From contig JAILCB010000231.1 in the NCBI GenBank assembly GCA_024680595.1, positions 1 to 45,665 of the forward strand: a stretch of DNA of 45,665 bases, written 5' to 3'. Positions 25,724 through 35,759 of the stretch are shown piece after piece. The DNA is from Lachnospiraceae bacterium. GTDB taxonomy: Bacteria > Bacillota > Clostridia > Lachnospirales > Lachnospiraceae. Made by a program: the position numbers and the translations under genes. The notes under the pieces are model-generated. The model did not search any database. It saw only the letters and a list, made by a program, of their open reading frames with translations, and was not told the DNA's origin. Numbering within the stretch: the stretch's first letter is position 1; every line of letters begins with the position of its first letter.

Positions 25724-25830
25724 TGAAAGCAACCATTCGAAACAAATATCTGAAAGCAGGCGGCTGAAAGCAGCTATTCGAAAACAAATATCTGAAAGCA
25801 GGCAACTGAAAGCATTCGAAACTGAAAGCA
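25723..25830 (+). repeat. Phased CTGAAAGCA tandem repeats upstream of the cobD-like gene
   Basis: Six exact copies of CTGAAAGCA start at 25723, 25750, 25764, 25792, 25806 and 25822. Three copies of ATTCGAAA lie between them (25735, 25776, 25814). Spacings of 14, 27-28 and 41-42 bases show a higher-order unit of about 42 bp. Degenerate further copies follow to about 25870. The array lies about 80-185 bases upstream of the ATG at 25908. It is not a CRISPR: units are too short and lack unique spacers. Confidence 0.75.
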
Positions 25831-25907
25831 GATGACTAAAAGTAAGCAGATAACAACAACATGTGAAAGCAAAAACCAGAAGACAGGACATAGAAAGAAA
25901 GGTAAAT

Positions 25908-26954
25908 ATGCAGCACGGAGGCGAAATCTACGGACTCTCATCTATTCAATATGACTTTTCAGTAAACATCAATCCCCTAGGCGTACCCGGCCATGTATTG
26001 GATGCCCTTAGGGAAGGACTACCTCTAGTTGAGAGATATCCGGATCAATATTATAGCGAGTTAAAGCAGGCACTCTCAGAGAAGCTAAGTGTTCCCGACA
26101 ACTATATCCTCTGTGGAAATGGGGCCTCAGAGCTCATCCAGGCCGCTGTAAATGCAGTCGGAAAGGGTCCCGGCGGAAGGGTATTACTGACCGCCCCCTG
26201 CTTTTCCGGTTATGAAAGAGCTGTGCGCTCGGCAGGCAAGACAATCGATTATTTCTACCTCAATAGAAGCGATAACTTCGCAGTGACAAGGGAAATCCTT
26301 CCCAGAATTCAGTCAAGTCTTGATTTACTGATCCTCTGCTCCCCTTCAAATCCGGTAGGGAATACCATCGAATCTGGCCTGCTGCTTGATATTCTTCAAA
26401 CCTGCAGAGAAAAGGATATTCCCCTTCTCCTGGACGAATGCTTTCTCGGATTTCTGGAGGACGGAGACCGGCGCTCCATGCGAAAATACCTAAAGGACTA
26501 TCCTAATCTCCTTATCGTTGATGCTTTCACAAAGCGTTATGCCCTGCCCGGAATCCGCTTAGGCTACCTCCTCTGCTCCAATCAGGAGCTCCTCAAAAGG
26601 ATTCAGCTCCTGCAGGCCGAGTGGAGCGTATCCTCTCTGGCGCAAATAGCCGGAGTGGAATCCCTGAAAAATGATGAAGCTTATCTGAAAGAAGCCCGTG
26701 ACCTTATTACTGAAGAGCGCTCTTATCTGGAAAAAAGCCTCTCTGCCTTAGGTTTTCAGGTTTACAGGGGGGAAGCCAATTACATGCTCTTTGAAACCCA
26801 CAGGGAGATCTTCGATCCCCTAATCAAAGCAGGTTTTCTTATCCGCCATTGTGATAATTATGAGGGTCTGGGCCATGATTTCTACCGCATTGCAATTAAA
26901 GGCCATAGCGATAATGAAAAACTCATACAGGCCCTGAAAGAAATCTGCAGATAG
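25908..26954 (+). CDS. cobD: Threonine-phosphate decarboxylase-like PLP enzyme (CobD family)
   Basis: 348-residue fold-type I aminotransferase-like protein. CobD decarboxylates L-threonine O-3-phosphate to aminopropanol phosphate for the cobalamin nucleotide loop. Supporting features: HGGEIYG near the N-terminus, DFSVNINPLGVP, CGNGASELIQ, ILCSPSNPVGN, LLLDECFLGF, and the Schiff-base K209 in FTKRYALPGIRLGYLL, which resembles CobD more than HisC. ATG 25908 follows GAAAGGTAAAT. Histidinol-phosphate aminotransferase is the main alternative; the setting next to tetrapyrrole and corrin genes favours CobD. A CobC-type double function cannot be excluded. Confidence 0.82.
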   Translation: MQHGGEIYGLSSIQYDFSVNINPLGVPGHVLDALREGLPLVERYPDQYYSELKQALSEKLSVPDNYILCGNGASELIQAAVNAVGKGPGGRVLLTAPCFSGYERAVRSAGKTIDYFYLNRSDNFAVTREILPRIQSSLDLLILCSPSNPVGNTIESGLLLDILQTCREKDIPLLLDECFLGFLEDGDRRSMRKYLKDYPNLLIVDAFTKRYALPGIRLGYLLCSNQELLKRIQLLQAEWSVSSLAQIAGVESLKNDEAYLKEARDLITEERSYLEKSLSALGFQVYRGEANYMLFETHREIFDPLIKAGFLIRHCDNYEGLGHDFYRIAIKGHSDNEKLIQALKEICR

Positions 26955-27005
26955 AAAACGGGTTACATATAGGCTCTAGATGAAAACAGAAAGGACAATT
27001 AACCA

Positions 27006-27878
27006 ATGCAAGAGTTTCATCCCATCAAGGAAGGCAAAGTAAGGGAAATCTATGACAACGGCGATAGCCTGATTATGGTAGCTACCGACCGGATTTCCGC
27101 CTTTGATGTCATATTAAAGAATAGAATTAATAATAAAGGAAAGGTCCTGACCCAGATGTCCCGCTTCTGGTTTGATTTGACAAAGGACATTCTGCCAAAT
27201 CATATGATCAGCGCCGATGTAAAGGATATGCCGGAATTCTTCCGGAATGAGAAATTTAAAGGACGCAGCATGCTTTGCAAAAAGCTTAATATGCTTCCCA
27301 TCGAATGTATAGTTAGAGGCTATATTACCGGATCCGGCTGGGCCAGCTATCAGAAGACTGGGGCGGTCTGCGGCCTCCGCCTGCCGGACGGACTCAGCGA
27401 ATCCGAGAAGCTGCCCCAGCCCATCTATACTCCCAGCACCAAGGCGGAACTGGGCGATCACGACGAGAATATCAGCTTTGAGCAAAGCATAGATGTGCTG
27501 GAGAAGGAATTCCCGGGGAAGGGCCGTGAATATGCGGAAACCATCCGTGACTGCACCATTGCCCTCTATAGGAAATGTGCGGATTACGCCTTACAGAAGG
27601 GCATTATCATTGCCGATACCAAGTTTGAATTCGGACTGGACTCAGAAGGCCGGGTGGTCCTAGGTGATGAAATGCTGACCCCGGACTCCAGCCGGTTCTG
27701 GCCCTCTGAGGGATATGAGAAGGGCAAGTCCCAGCCCTCCTTCGACAAGCAGTTTGTAAGAGACTGGCTGAAAGCCAATCCCGATAGCGATTATAATCTT
27801 CCCCAGGATGTCATTGACAAGACCATTGAGAAATATCTAGAGGCCTACCGGATGCTGACAGGGACCGATCTGGGGTAA
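27006..27878 (+). CDS. purC: Phosphoribosylaminoimidazole-succinocarboxamide synthase (SAICAR synthetase)
   Basis: Purine biosynthesis enzyme joining CAIR and aspartate. The 290-residue length corresponds to the longer, yeast-like form. Motifs include the start KEGKVREIYD, the segment VATDRISAFDVILKNRINNKGKVLTQMSRFWF, IECIVRGYITGSGW, and IADTKFEFGLDSEGRVVLGDEMLTPDSSRFW. Start ATG 27006 follows AAAGGACAATTAACC. The MATE gene starts 4 bases after its stop, so both are probably co-transcribed. No other pur genes are in the window. Confidence 0.97.
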   Translation: MQEFHPIKEGKVREIYDNGDSLIMVATDRISAFDVILKNRINNKGKVLTQMSRFWFDLTKDILPNHMISADVKDMPEFFRNEKFKGRSMLCKKLNMLPIECIVRGYITGSGWASYQKTGAVCGLRLPDGLSESEKLPQPIYTPSTKAELGDHDENISFEQSIDVLEKEFPGKGREYAETIRDCTIALYRKCADYALQKGIIIADTKFEFGLDSEGRVVLGDEMLTPDSSRFWPSEGYEKGKSQPSFDKQFVRDWLKANPDSDYNLPQDVIDKTIEKYLEAYRMLTGTDLG

Positions 27879-27882
27879 TATA

Positions 27883-29232
27883 ATGTCTGACTTTGATACC
27901 CAATACAAAAGGATGACGGAGACTCCCGTTCAAAAGCTGGTGATTCAGCTGGGAATTCCTACCATCATCAGTATGCTCATTACCAATATCTACAATATGG
28001 CAGATACCTGGTTCGTGAGCTCCATAGGCACTTCCGCCAGTGGGGCCGTGGGAGTAGTTTTCGGCCTTATGGCAATCCTTCAGGCTTTCGGCTTCATGCT
28101 GGGCCACGGAGGGGGAAGCATTATTTCCAGGCTCCTTGGCGGAAACAAAAAGGAACGTGCGACGATTTATGCGTCCACGTCCTTTTTTCTGTCTCTTCTA
28201 ATTGGCGGCCTCATAGGCATTTTGGGCATAATATTTCTCTCCCCCCTAATGCGGCTTCTGGGCAGCACGGAGACCATTCTGCCCTATGCCAGGGACTATG
28301 GCTTCTACATACTCCTAGCCGCCCCCTTCATGACAGCCTCCTGTGTTCTCAATAATATCCTCCGCTATGAGGGTCTGGCCTTCTATGCCATGATAGGCCT
28401 CACGGCAGGCGGAATCCTTAATATGGCCGGGGATCCCATATTTATGTTTGTCCTGGGCTTTGGTACAGCAGGGGCCGGCATGTCCACTGCCTTCTCCCAG
28501 ATAATCAGCTTCTTTCTCCTGCTCTATCCTTTCCTTTCCGGAAGAACACAAAGCAAATTAAGCCTGAGGAAGGCAAGCCATTCTATACCAATGATCTCCA
28601 ATATTCTGACCATCGGCTCCCCCAGCCTCATCCGTCAGGGCCTGAGCAGTATTTCAACCATGCTTCTCAATAACCAGGCGGCAATCTATGGGGATGCAGC
28701 AGTGGCAGCTATGAGCATCACAAACCGGGTTACCTTTTTCATCTTTGCCGTGGGCTTAGGCATAGGACAGGGCTTCCAGCCAGTCTCTGCCTTTAATTAT
28801 GGGGCAAAGAAATATGACCGGGTTAAAGAGGCCTACTCCTTTACAGTTGTAGCCGGCCTCCTTCTGCTAGGTGCCTTTTCCGCAATCGTTTTTTTCAATG
28901 CAGAAGAAATCATCTGCTTTTTCCGGAATGACCCGGAGGTCATTGAGATTGGAGGGGTTGCCCTGCGCTGGCAATGTGTGGCCTGCCTCTTCCAGCCCTT
29001 GTCTGTATGCACCAATATGCTCTTCCAGAGCATAGGCAAGGCCGGCAGGGCGGCTTTTCTCTCCGCCCTTCGAAGCGGCCTTTACTTTGTCCCCCTAATA
29101 TTGATACTGCCCCGATTCCTGGGACTCCTGGGAGTAGAAATCTCCCAGACCATTGCGGATATTGGCACTGCCTTGACAAGTATCCCCTTTGCCCTTGCCT
29201 TCTTTCGTGACCTTAAGGAGAAAGAGACCTGA
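27883..29232 (+). CDS. MATE-family multidrug efflux transporter
   Basis: 449-residue integral membrane protein with twelve predicted helices in two related halves, as in NorM/DinF-type cation-coupled exporters. Typical features are TPVQKLVIQLGIPTIISMLITNIYNMADTWFVSSIG at the start, GHGGGSIISRLLGG, and the second-half repeat GSPSLIRQGLSSISTMLLNNQAA and GIGQGFQPVSAFNYGAKKYDR. The N-terminus lacks a signal peptide, as expected. Translationally close to purC. The substrate is unknown; the family is broad. Confidence 0.94.
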   Translation: MSDFDTQYKRMTETPVQKLVIQLGIPTIISMLITNIYNMADTWFVSSIGTSASGAVGVVFGLMAILQAFGFMLGHGGGSIISRLLGGNKKERATIYASTSFFLSLLIGGLIGILGIIFLSPLMRLLGSTETILPYARDYGFYILLAAPFMTASCVLNNILRYEGLAFYAMIGLTAGGILNMAGDPIFMFVLGFGTAGAGMSTAFSQIISFFLLLYPFLSGRTQSKLSLRKASHSIPMISNILTIGSPSLIRQGLSSISTMLLNNQAAIYGDAAVAAMSITNRVTFFIFAVGLGIGQGFQPVSAFNYGAKKYDRVKEAYSFTVVAGLLLLGAFSAIVFFNAEEIICFFRNDPEVIEIGGVALRWQCVACLFQPLSVCTNMLFQSIGKAGRAAFLSALRSGLYFVPLILILPRFLGLLGVEISQTIADIGTALTSIPFALAFFRDLKEKET

Positions 29233-29238
29233 AATAGA

Positions 29239-29279
29239 AATTCCGGTGGGACATTTATAACTCTTGTCCCACCGGAATT
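29239..29279 (+). terminator. Hairpin terminator after the MATE gene
   Basis: AATTCCGGTGGGACA (29239-29253) pairs perfectly with TGTCCCACCGGAATT (29265-29279) around 11 bases, 7 bases after the MATE stop codon. The following CTCTATTC is pyrimidine-rich rather than a pure T-tract. Confidence 0.7.
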
Positions 29280-29377
29280 CTCTATTCACTAATATTTATT
29301 CGTCCGGGCTCTATCGGAGAAACAATTATGTCCCCCCGCAAAGCATGGAGTATTCGAAGAAACTTCCATCATATGCC

Positions 29378-29434
29378 GGCAGGGCCTAATGACCCAAATT
29401 TCATTGACGACTGGTCATTTCCAGCCCTCCTGCC
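29378..29434. other. Nested hairpin downstream of the small-peptide gene
   Basis: Outer arms GGCA/TGCC and GGGC/GCCC with an inner stem ATGACC (29389-29394) and GGTCAT (29413-29418). It lies beyond the 3' end of the minus-strand gene at 29448 and may be its terminator, though without a T-tract. No coding sequence is credible in 29280-29447. Confidence 0.35.
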
Positions 29435-29447
29435 TCTTTGGGAAATA

Positions 29448-29684
29448 TTAATGGACGGGCCGCCTTAGCTCCTGCAGCCTTTCCCAGTCAATGACCATAG
29501 GCTCTATACCCATTTCCTTAGCTGTCTTAGCAGCTTCCTTATATTCCTTGAATCTACCCTTTACGTCCCCGTCACCGTCAATAATTTCCCATGGATATTT
29601 CTTATCCGCTCCTTCAATATCTTTAGCATTAAAGAGATAGCCTCCTGCTACCTGACCCAGGGAATCCTCATTCAATTTTTCCAT
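29448..29684 (-). CDS. Small protein with double-glycine-like leader
   Basis: 78-residue acidic protein starting MEKLNEDSLGQVAGGY. The Leu/Val spacing before GG matches the leader of bacteriocin-type and NHLP/Nif11-like precursors (L..D.L..VAGG). The remainder (YLFNAKDIEGADKKYPWEIIDGDGDVKGRFKEY...) is not cysteine-rich and has no membrane segment, so it is not an obvious bacteriocin. The ribosome binding site AAGGAGGT, 8-9 bases before the ATG, is near-perfect and supports a real gene. No peptidase-containing ABC transporter or radical-SAM enzyme is near. I recognise the general type from Firmicute genomes but cannot name a function. Confidence 0.75.
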   Translation of the reverse strand: MEKLNEDSLGQVAGGYLFNAKDIEGADKKYPWEIIDGDGDVKGRFKEYKEAAKTAKEMGIEPMVIDWERLQELRRPVH

Positions 29685-29793
29685 TCTATCCTACCTCCTT
29701 AAAGGAATTCCGCAATCTCATTCATCCGAGATCGATATAACTGTATTAGTAAAGCACAGCAAAGCCCCTGCTGTCAACCATATCCACAGATTA

Positions 29794-30705
29794 TCAGCCT
29801 AATTCATCCACATAATTCACGGCTGCAAGGGCGGCTACCGCACCGTCGGAGGCCGCCGTGGTCAGCTGCCGCACGGTTTTGGTCCTGCAGTCCCCTGCCG
29901 TGAAAATTCCCTTGGTTCTGGTGGTACAGGTCTCATCCGCCACAATATAGCCTCCCTTATCCAGATCCACCAAATCCCCAAAAGCCCCATTCTCCGGCAT
30001 CTGTCCTATAGCCACGAAGAAACCGGATACCGGAATTACTCTCTTGACGCCGGAGGTCTTATCTGTCACCTCCACGCCTTCCACCTTGTTATCCCCAATA
30101 ATCCCCGTCACGTTGGCATTCAGGACGAACTCTGCATTGGGCTTTTCTCTCAGTCTGTCCACATTCTTCTCTACAGCCCTGAACTGATCCCTTCTGTGAA
30201 TTATATAAACCTTGTTGCAATAATTGCAAAGGAAAGAGGCATCCTCCACAGCTGTATTACCGCCTCCGGCCACAGCCACATCCTTGCCCCGGAAGAAAGC
30301 TCCGTCACAGGTGGCACAATAGGAAACTCCCTTACCGATGAATTCCTGCTCCTTGTCTAGGCCCAGGGGGCGGTTCTTGGCTCCTGTGGCCAGAATCACT
30401 GCCTTACACTCATGGCTTCCCTTGTCAGTTTTGACCTCCTTGTGGTTTTCCTTGTCGGAAACAGAAAGAACCTTCTCATATACAATCTTTGCCCCTAATT
30501 CCGTAGCCTGCTCGTATAGGGCCGTGGCAAACTCAAAACCGGACACATGCTTCATTCCCGGATAATTCTCAATATCAGGAGTATTAATAATCTGGCCCCC
30601 ATAGGTCTGTCCTTCAAAAATCTCCACTGTCTTTCCCGCCCGCAGGGCATATATGGCCGCCGTAAGTCCGGCTGTTCCCGCCCCTACAATAATGATATCA
30701 GTCAT
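29794..30705 (-). CDS. trxB: Thioredoxin reductase
   Basis: FAD-dependent NADPH:thioredoxin oxidoreductase. The 303-residue protein has the N-terminal FAD motif IIIVGAGTAGLTAAIYA (GxGxxG) and the redox pair CATC (C130, C133) in SYCATCDGAFF. The NADPH motif GGGNTAVEDA and HRRDQFRA follow, and the C-terminal FAD motif is GIFTAGDCRTKTVRQLTTAASDGAVAA. ATG 30705 follows AAGGAGAAGGGAT; a longer reading of 12 residues has no ribosome binding site. Length is typical of the low-molecular-weight class. It lies downstream of larC on the same strand with a ~100-base gap. Confidence 0.95.
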   Translation of the reverse strand: MTDIIIVGAGTAGLTAAIYALRAGKTVEIFEGQTYGGQIINTPDIENYPGMKHVSGFEFATALYEQATELGAKIVYEKVLSVSDKENHKEVKTDKGSHECKAVILATGAKNRPLGLDKEQEFIGKGVSYCATCDGAFFRGKDVAVAGGGNTAVEDASFLCNYCNKVYIIHRRDQFRAVEKNVDRLREKPNAEFVLNANVTGIIGDNKVEGVEVTDKTSGVKRVIPVSGFFVAIGQMPENGAFGDLVDLDKGGYIVADETCTTRTKGIFTAGDCRTKTVRQLTTAASDGAVAALAAVNYVDELG

Positions 30706-30803
30706 ATCCCTTCTCCTTTCTGTCCATTTCCCTGCTTTCACCCATTCTTATGGCTCCCTGTCCTTTCAGAAGAAATAAAAACAGGCTATTTCAGGCGCCT
30801 TTA

Positions 30804-32540
30804 TCAATGGTAGCCCCTGGCTGCGGCATCCTTAGCCACATCATATACCTTCTGGAAAGTAACCCCGAACAAACGGGCCGCCTTTGCCACATCATCATAC
30901 TCCGGTGTATAGAGAATACTCCCGTCCAGCCGCTGGATCTTTTTTATCCGAATATTCCCATAATCCGTACTAACTATTTTATTCTCTCTCTTTAGAATCG
31001 TCCTTTCTACAAAGATCCTCCTGACACCAATAGTCGTCGTCTCCTTAAGGATTATCTTCTCCATCTTGTCATAATCCTCAGGCATACAAATGACCTTCAG
31101 CAAGACGCCGGGACGATTCTTCTTCATATAAATAGGAGTATAGAAAACATCCCTGGCCCCTTCCCTAAAGAGCTTCTCCATGGCATAGCCCAGAAACTCC
31201 CCGGTACAGTCATCAATATTGGATTCTAGTACACAGATCTTGGACTCATTGGTAACCTCTTTCCAGGATTCCTCATCCACATATTTTTCGCCTAGAATAT
31301 TTTCCTTAAAGATGTCATCAGCCCTATTCCTATAAAAATCCTGCCTTAGGTCTGCTTTCTCATCCTCTTTCTCATCCTCTTCAATTAGCATGGCCCGGAG
31401 AACACTGGGATTCTTGTACTGCCTCTTGCCCGCTCCCAGCCCTGTTCTCAGGATATGAAAGGCCTCGGGCAGGGCTGTGGATGTACAGACTGCAGCAGCT
31501 ATAGCGGCCCCGGTAGGAGTCACCAATTCTCCCTCCTGATTAATGATATGCAGGGGAATTGTTAGTCTTTTTGCGGTCTCATCCTTTCCCAAAGCATTCT
31601 TTGCTATGGCCTCATTAACTGCCTCCTCGATAGCCTGCCGCTCTGAGCTTTCCATTCCTGCTGAGGTTCTTTCTTTCAATTCTGCCTTCAGATCCATATC
31701 CTCAGCCATATGTGCTGCTGAATTTACGGTTCCCCCGCCTTCCGAAAGGATAGCCGTCACCGCAGGCACCGGCACCGGAAGCACGCCATGGGCACAGCGA
31801 ACCCTTCCTATCCCCTCATACAGGACAGGAATTATGACCTCAGTAATATCCAGATTATCCAAACATACAGCGGCCGAAATAATGTCTGCAATGGAATCGA
31901 TAGCCCCAACTTCATGGAAGTGTACGGTATCCTTGGTAAGCCCGTGGGCCTTTGCCTCGGCCTCCGCCAATATGTGAAAGATTCTATGGGCCAGCTCCCT
32001 TGCCCTATCTGTCAATTGAGTCCCGTCCACAATCTCCAGCACATCAGATAGCCCTCTGTGAATGTGGGGGTGATGGTCATGGCCGTGATCGTGGTCATGG
32101 CCGTGGTCGTGGTCATGTCCATGATCCTGGTTGTGGTCGTTCCCATGGTCGTGATCATGGTCATGTCCATGATCCTGGTCGTGGTCATGCCTATGGTGAC
32201 CCTCTTCCCCGGCCAAAGCATGGCCATGATCACCATCCCCCTCATCTGCATGACTATGATCCCCGTGGCCATGTCCTATGGGCTCTCCGTCTAAATTCCC
32301 ATAGAGATAGTCCATATCATCATCATGATTCTTATATCCATCATCCGGTATCACCTTGAAGTCACAGCAAATCAGACCGTTCTTCGACACCCGCTTAATC
32401 TCAGTCCGAAAATTCTTTTCCGGCACAGTATCAAGAGCCTCCAAAAGAACATTCTCATCTGCTCCCAGATCCAGTAATGAAGCCACAAACATATCCCCAC
32501 TAATGCCGGAATAGCACTGCAAATATAATTTCCTGCCCAA
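30804..32540 (-). CDS. larC: Nickel-pincer cofactor biosynthesis protein LarC, single-chain form
   Basis: Inserts nickel into the pyridinium-dithio mononucleotide cofactor of lactate racemase-type enzymes, using CTP. The family motifs are present: YLQCYSGISGDMFVASLLDLGA at the N-terminus, VHFHEVGAIDSIADIISAA, HGVLPVPVPAV, GELVTPTGAAIAAA, and in the C-terminal part LESNIDDCTGEFLGYAMEKL and KKNRPGVLLKVIC. Many bacteria make LarC from two frames by programmed frameshifting; here it is one uninterrupted frame of 578 residues. Two inserts are unusual: a His/Asp-rich stretch (residues 89-161) and a ~60-residue charged segment before GELVTPTG. The start is best placed at TTG 32540, 7 bases after AAGGAGG; the ATG at 32546 is too close to it. 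No larA, larB or larE is near. Confidence 0.93.
   Translation of the reverse strand: MGRKLYLQCYSGISGDMFVASLLDLGADENVLLEALDTVPEKNFRTEIKRVSKNGLICCDFKVIPDDGYKNHDDDMDYLYGNLDGEPIGHGHGDHSHADEGDGDHGHALAGEEGHHRHDHDQDHGHDHDHDHGNDHNQDHGHDHDHGHDHDHGHDHHPHIHRGLSDVLEIVDGTQLTDRARELAHRIFHILAEAEAKAHGLTKDTVHFHEVGAIDSIADIISAAVCLDNLDITEVIIPVLYEGIGRVRCAHGVLPVPVPAVTAILSEGGGTVNSAAHMAEDMDLKAELKERTSAGMESSERQAIEEAVNEAIAKNALGKDETAKRLTIPLHIINQEGELVTPTGAAIAAAVCTSTALPEAFHILRTGLGAGKRQYKNPSVLRAMLIEEDEKEDEKADLRQDFYRNRADDIFKENILGEKYVDEESWKEVTNESKICVLESNIDDCTGEFLGYAMEKLFREGARDVFYTPIYMKKNRPGVLLKVICMPEDYDKMEKIILKETTTIGVRRIFVERTILKRENKIVSTDYGNIRIKKIQRLDGSILYTPEYDDVAKAARLFGVTFQKVYDVAKDAAARGYH
32058..32276 (-). repeat. His/Asp-Gly-His codon repeat inside larC
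   Basis: Short direct DNA repeats encode HDHDHGHDHD-type peptides (larC residues 89-161). His-rich stretches bind nickel in HypB- and UreE-type metallochaperones, so this may be a nickel store for LarC. The repeated DNA is a likely site of length variation between strains. Confidence 0.85.
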
Positions 32541-32612
32541 AACCATGCCTCCTTTCTGTCTAGAAGCCCCCCTCAAAAATATAAATCTAAAAGAACAAGC
32601 CAGCTCTCAATC

Positions 32613-33899
32613 TTACTCCATTCCCTCAAAGGCCTGCTTTAAGTCGGCAATTAAATCCTCCTTGTCCTCCAGGCCACAGGAAATCCGGATAAGGCCGGCA
32701 GGAATTCCCGCTGCAAGCAGCTGTTCATCCGTCATCTGGCGATGGGTGGATGTGGCAGGATTCAGGCAGCAGGTTCTGGCATCCGCCACATGAGTCTCAA
32801 TGGCCGCCAGCTTCAATCCTTTCATAAACTGCTCCGCGGCCCTGCGTCCCCCCTTCATCTCAAAGGAAACCACACCACAGCCGCCCTTCGGCATGTATTT
32901 CTGGGCTAAGTCATAATAACGGTCCCCCTTAAGTCCCGGGAAGCTAACCTCCTTCACCTCCGGCCGTCCTTCAAGAAACTCTGCAACGGCCTGCCCATTC
33001 TCCACATGCCGGGGCATCCTGACATGGAGGGACTCAAGTCCCAGATTCAATAGAAAAGCATTCTGGGGAGACTGAATGGAGCCAAAATCCCTCATGAGCT
33101 GGGAAGTAGCCTTGGTAATAAAGGCGCCTTCCTTACCAAACTTCTCCGCATAAATAATGCCATGATAGGATTCATCCGGCTGACACAGGCCGGGAAACTT
33201 TTCCGCATGGGCCATCCAGTCAAACTTTCCGGAATCCACAATAGCCCCGCCCACTGCTGAGCCATGGCCGTCCATATATTTGGTAGTGGAATGAGTTACG
33301 ATATCCGCCCCCCATTCAATGGGACGCAAATTCACCGGGGTGGGGAAGGTATTATCCACAATCAGCGGAACGCCGTGGGCATGGGCCGCCTCCGCAAACT
33401 TCTCAATATCCAGGACTGTCAAAGCGGGATTGGCAATGGATTCCCCAAAGACCGCCCTGGTATTCTCCCGGAAAGCCCCCTCTAACTCCTCCCTACTGGC
33501 ATCCGGAGATACAAAAGTCACCTCAATCCCCATCTTTGCCATGGTAACTGAAATCAAATTAAAAGTTCCGCCGTAAATACTGGAGGATGAAACAATATGG
33601 CTCCCACATTCACAAATATTAAATAGGGCAAAGAAATTTGCCGCCTGGCCGGAGGAAGTCAGCATGCCGGCCGTACCCCCCTCTAATGCGGCAATTTTTG
33701 CAGCCACGTGGTCATTGGTGGGATTCTGCAGCCTGGTATAGAAGTATCCGCTCTCCTCCAGGTCGAAAAGCTTTCCCATATCCTCGCTGGTGTCATATTT
33801 AAATGTAGTAGACTGAATAATCGGAATCTGCCTGGGCTCTCCATTTCCCGGCCTATAACCAGCCTGCACACATTTGGTATTAATTCGATAGTCTTCCAT
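32613..33899 (-). CDS. metY: O-acetyl-L-homoserine sulfhydrylase (Cys/Met metabolism PLP enzyme)
   Basis: Makes homocysteine from O-acetylhomoserine and sulfide. The 428-residue protein has the length and motifs of the MetY group: N-terminal TKCVQAGYRPGNGEPRQIPIIQSTTFKYD, YTRLQNPTNDHVAAKIAALEGG, DNTFPTPVNLRPIEWGADIVTHSTTKYMDGHG with the PLP lysine K207, and the C-terminal HVADARTCCLNPATSTHRQM and GLIRISCGLEDKEDLIADLKQA. The start ATG 33899 follows AAGGAGGACCGG. Related gamma-lyases are shorter (~390-400 residues) and lack the long insert, so MetY is preferred. It has its own promoter (33981-34009). Confidence 0.93.
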   Translation of the reverse strand: MEDYRINTKCVQAGYRPGNGEPRQIPIIQSTTFKYDTSEDMGKLFDLEESGYFYTRLQNPTNDHVAAKIAALEGGTAGMLTSSGQAANFFALFNICECGSHIVSSSSIYGGTFNLISVTMAKMGIEVTFVSPDASREELEGAFRENTRAVFGESIANPALTVLDIEKFAEAAHAHGVPLIVDNTFPTPVNLRPIEWGADIVTHSTTKYMDGHGSAVGGAIVDSGKFDWMAHAEKFPGLCQPDESYHGIIYAEKFGKEGAFITKATSQLMRDFGSIQSPQNAFLLNLGLESLHVRMPRHVENGQAVAEFLEGRPEVKEVSFPGLKGDRYYDLAQKYMPKGGCGVVSFEMKGGRRAAEQFMKGLKLAAIETHVADARTCCLNPATSTHRQMTDEQLLAAGIPAGLIRISCGLEDKEDLIADLKQAFEGME

Positions 33900-35532
<1,633 letters not shown>

Positions 35533-35568
35533 GAATTTTCAAGCAGAAATAATTCTGTCATATGTAAG

Positions 35569-35603
35569 AGGCCGGACGGTTTAACCGCCCGGCCTTTTAT
35601 TAT
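35569..35603 (+). terminator. Intrinsic terminator of eno
   Basis: AGGCCGGACGGTT pairs with AACCGCCCGGCCT (35569-35595, one mismatch) followed by TTTTATTAT. Classic GC-rich stem with T-tract, about 40 bases after the eno stop. Confidence 0.92.
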
Positions 35604-35690
35604 AGCCTAGACTATGGAAACAAAGCTCCATCTCACGCCTTAACGTCAGCCTATGGCCGGCTTTGACGGCTGAATAATGGGCAAAACTCA

Positions 35691-35727
35691 AATCGGGTAA
35701 GGAGTCTCCTCCCTACCCGATTATTTT
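35691..35727. terminator. Terminator between convergent eno and the phospho-signalling operon
   Basis: AATCGGGTA (35691-35699) pairs with TACCCGATT (35714-35722), with inner GGAG/CTCC pairing. ATTTTT follows on the plus strand; on the minus strand TTGAGTTTT follows. It probably also ends the minus-strand operon, whose last gene stops at 35760. Confidence 0.7.
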
Positions 35728-35759
35728 TCAGACATCAAAGATATATTAGACTATTCCCA

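Noticed and set aside
25723-25830. CRISPR array
   Set aside because: Unit is 9 bp with 14-42 bp spacing, no unique spacers of constant length and no cas genes.
29448-29684. Bacteriocin cluster
   Set aside because: Only a GG-like leader is present; no immunity, modification or transport genes adjoin it.
30804-32540. Frameshift or split gene in larC
   Set aside because: The two LarC parts read in one uninterrupted frame; the His-rich insert keeps the frame.
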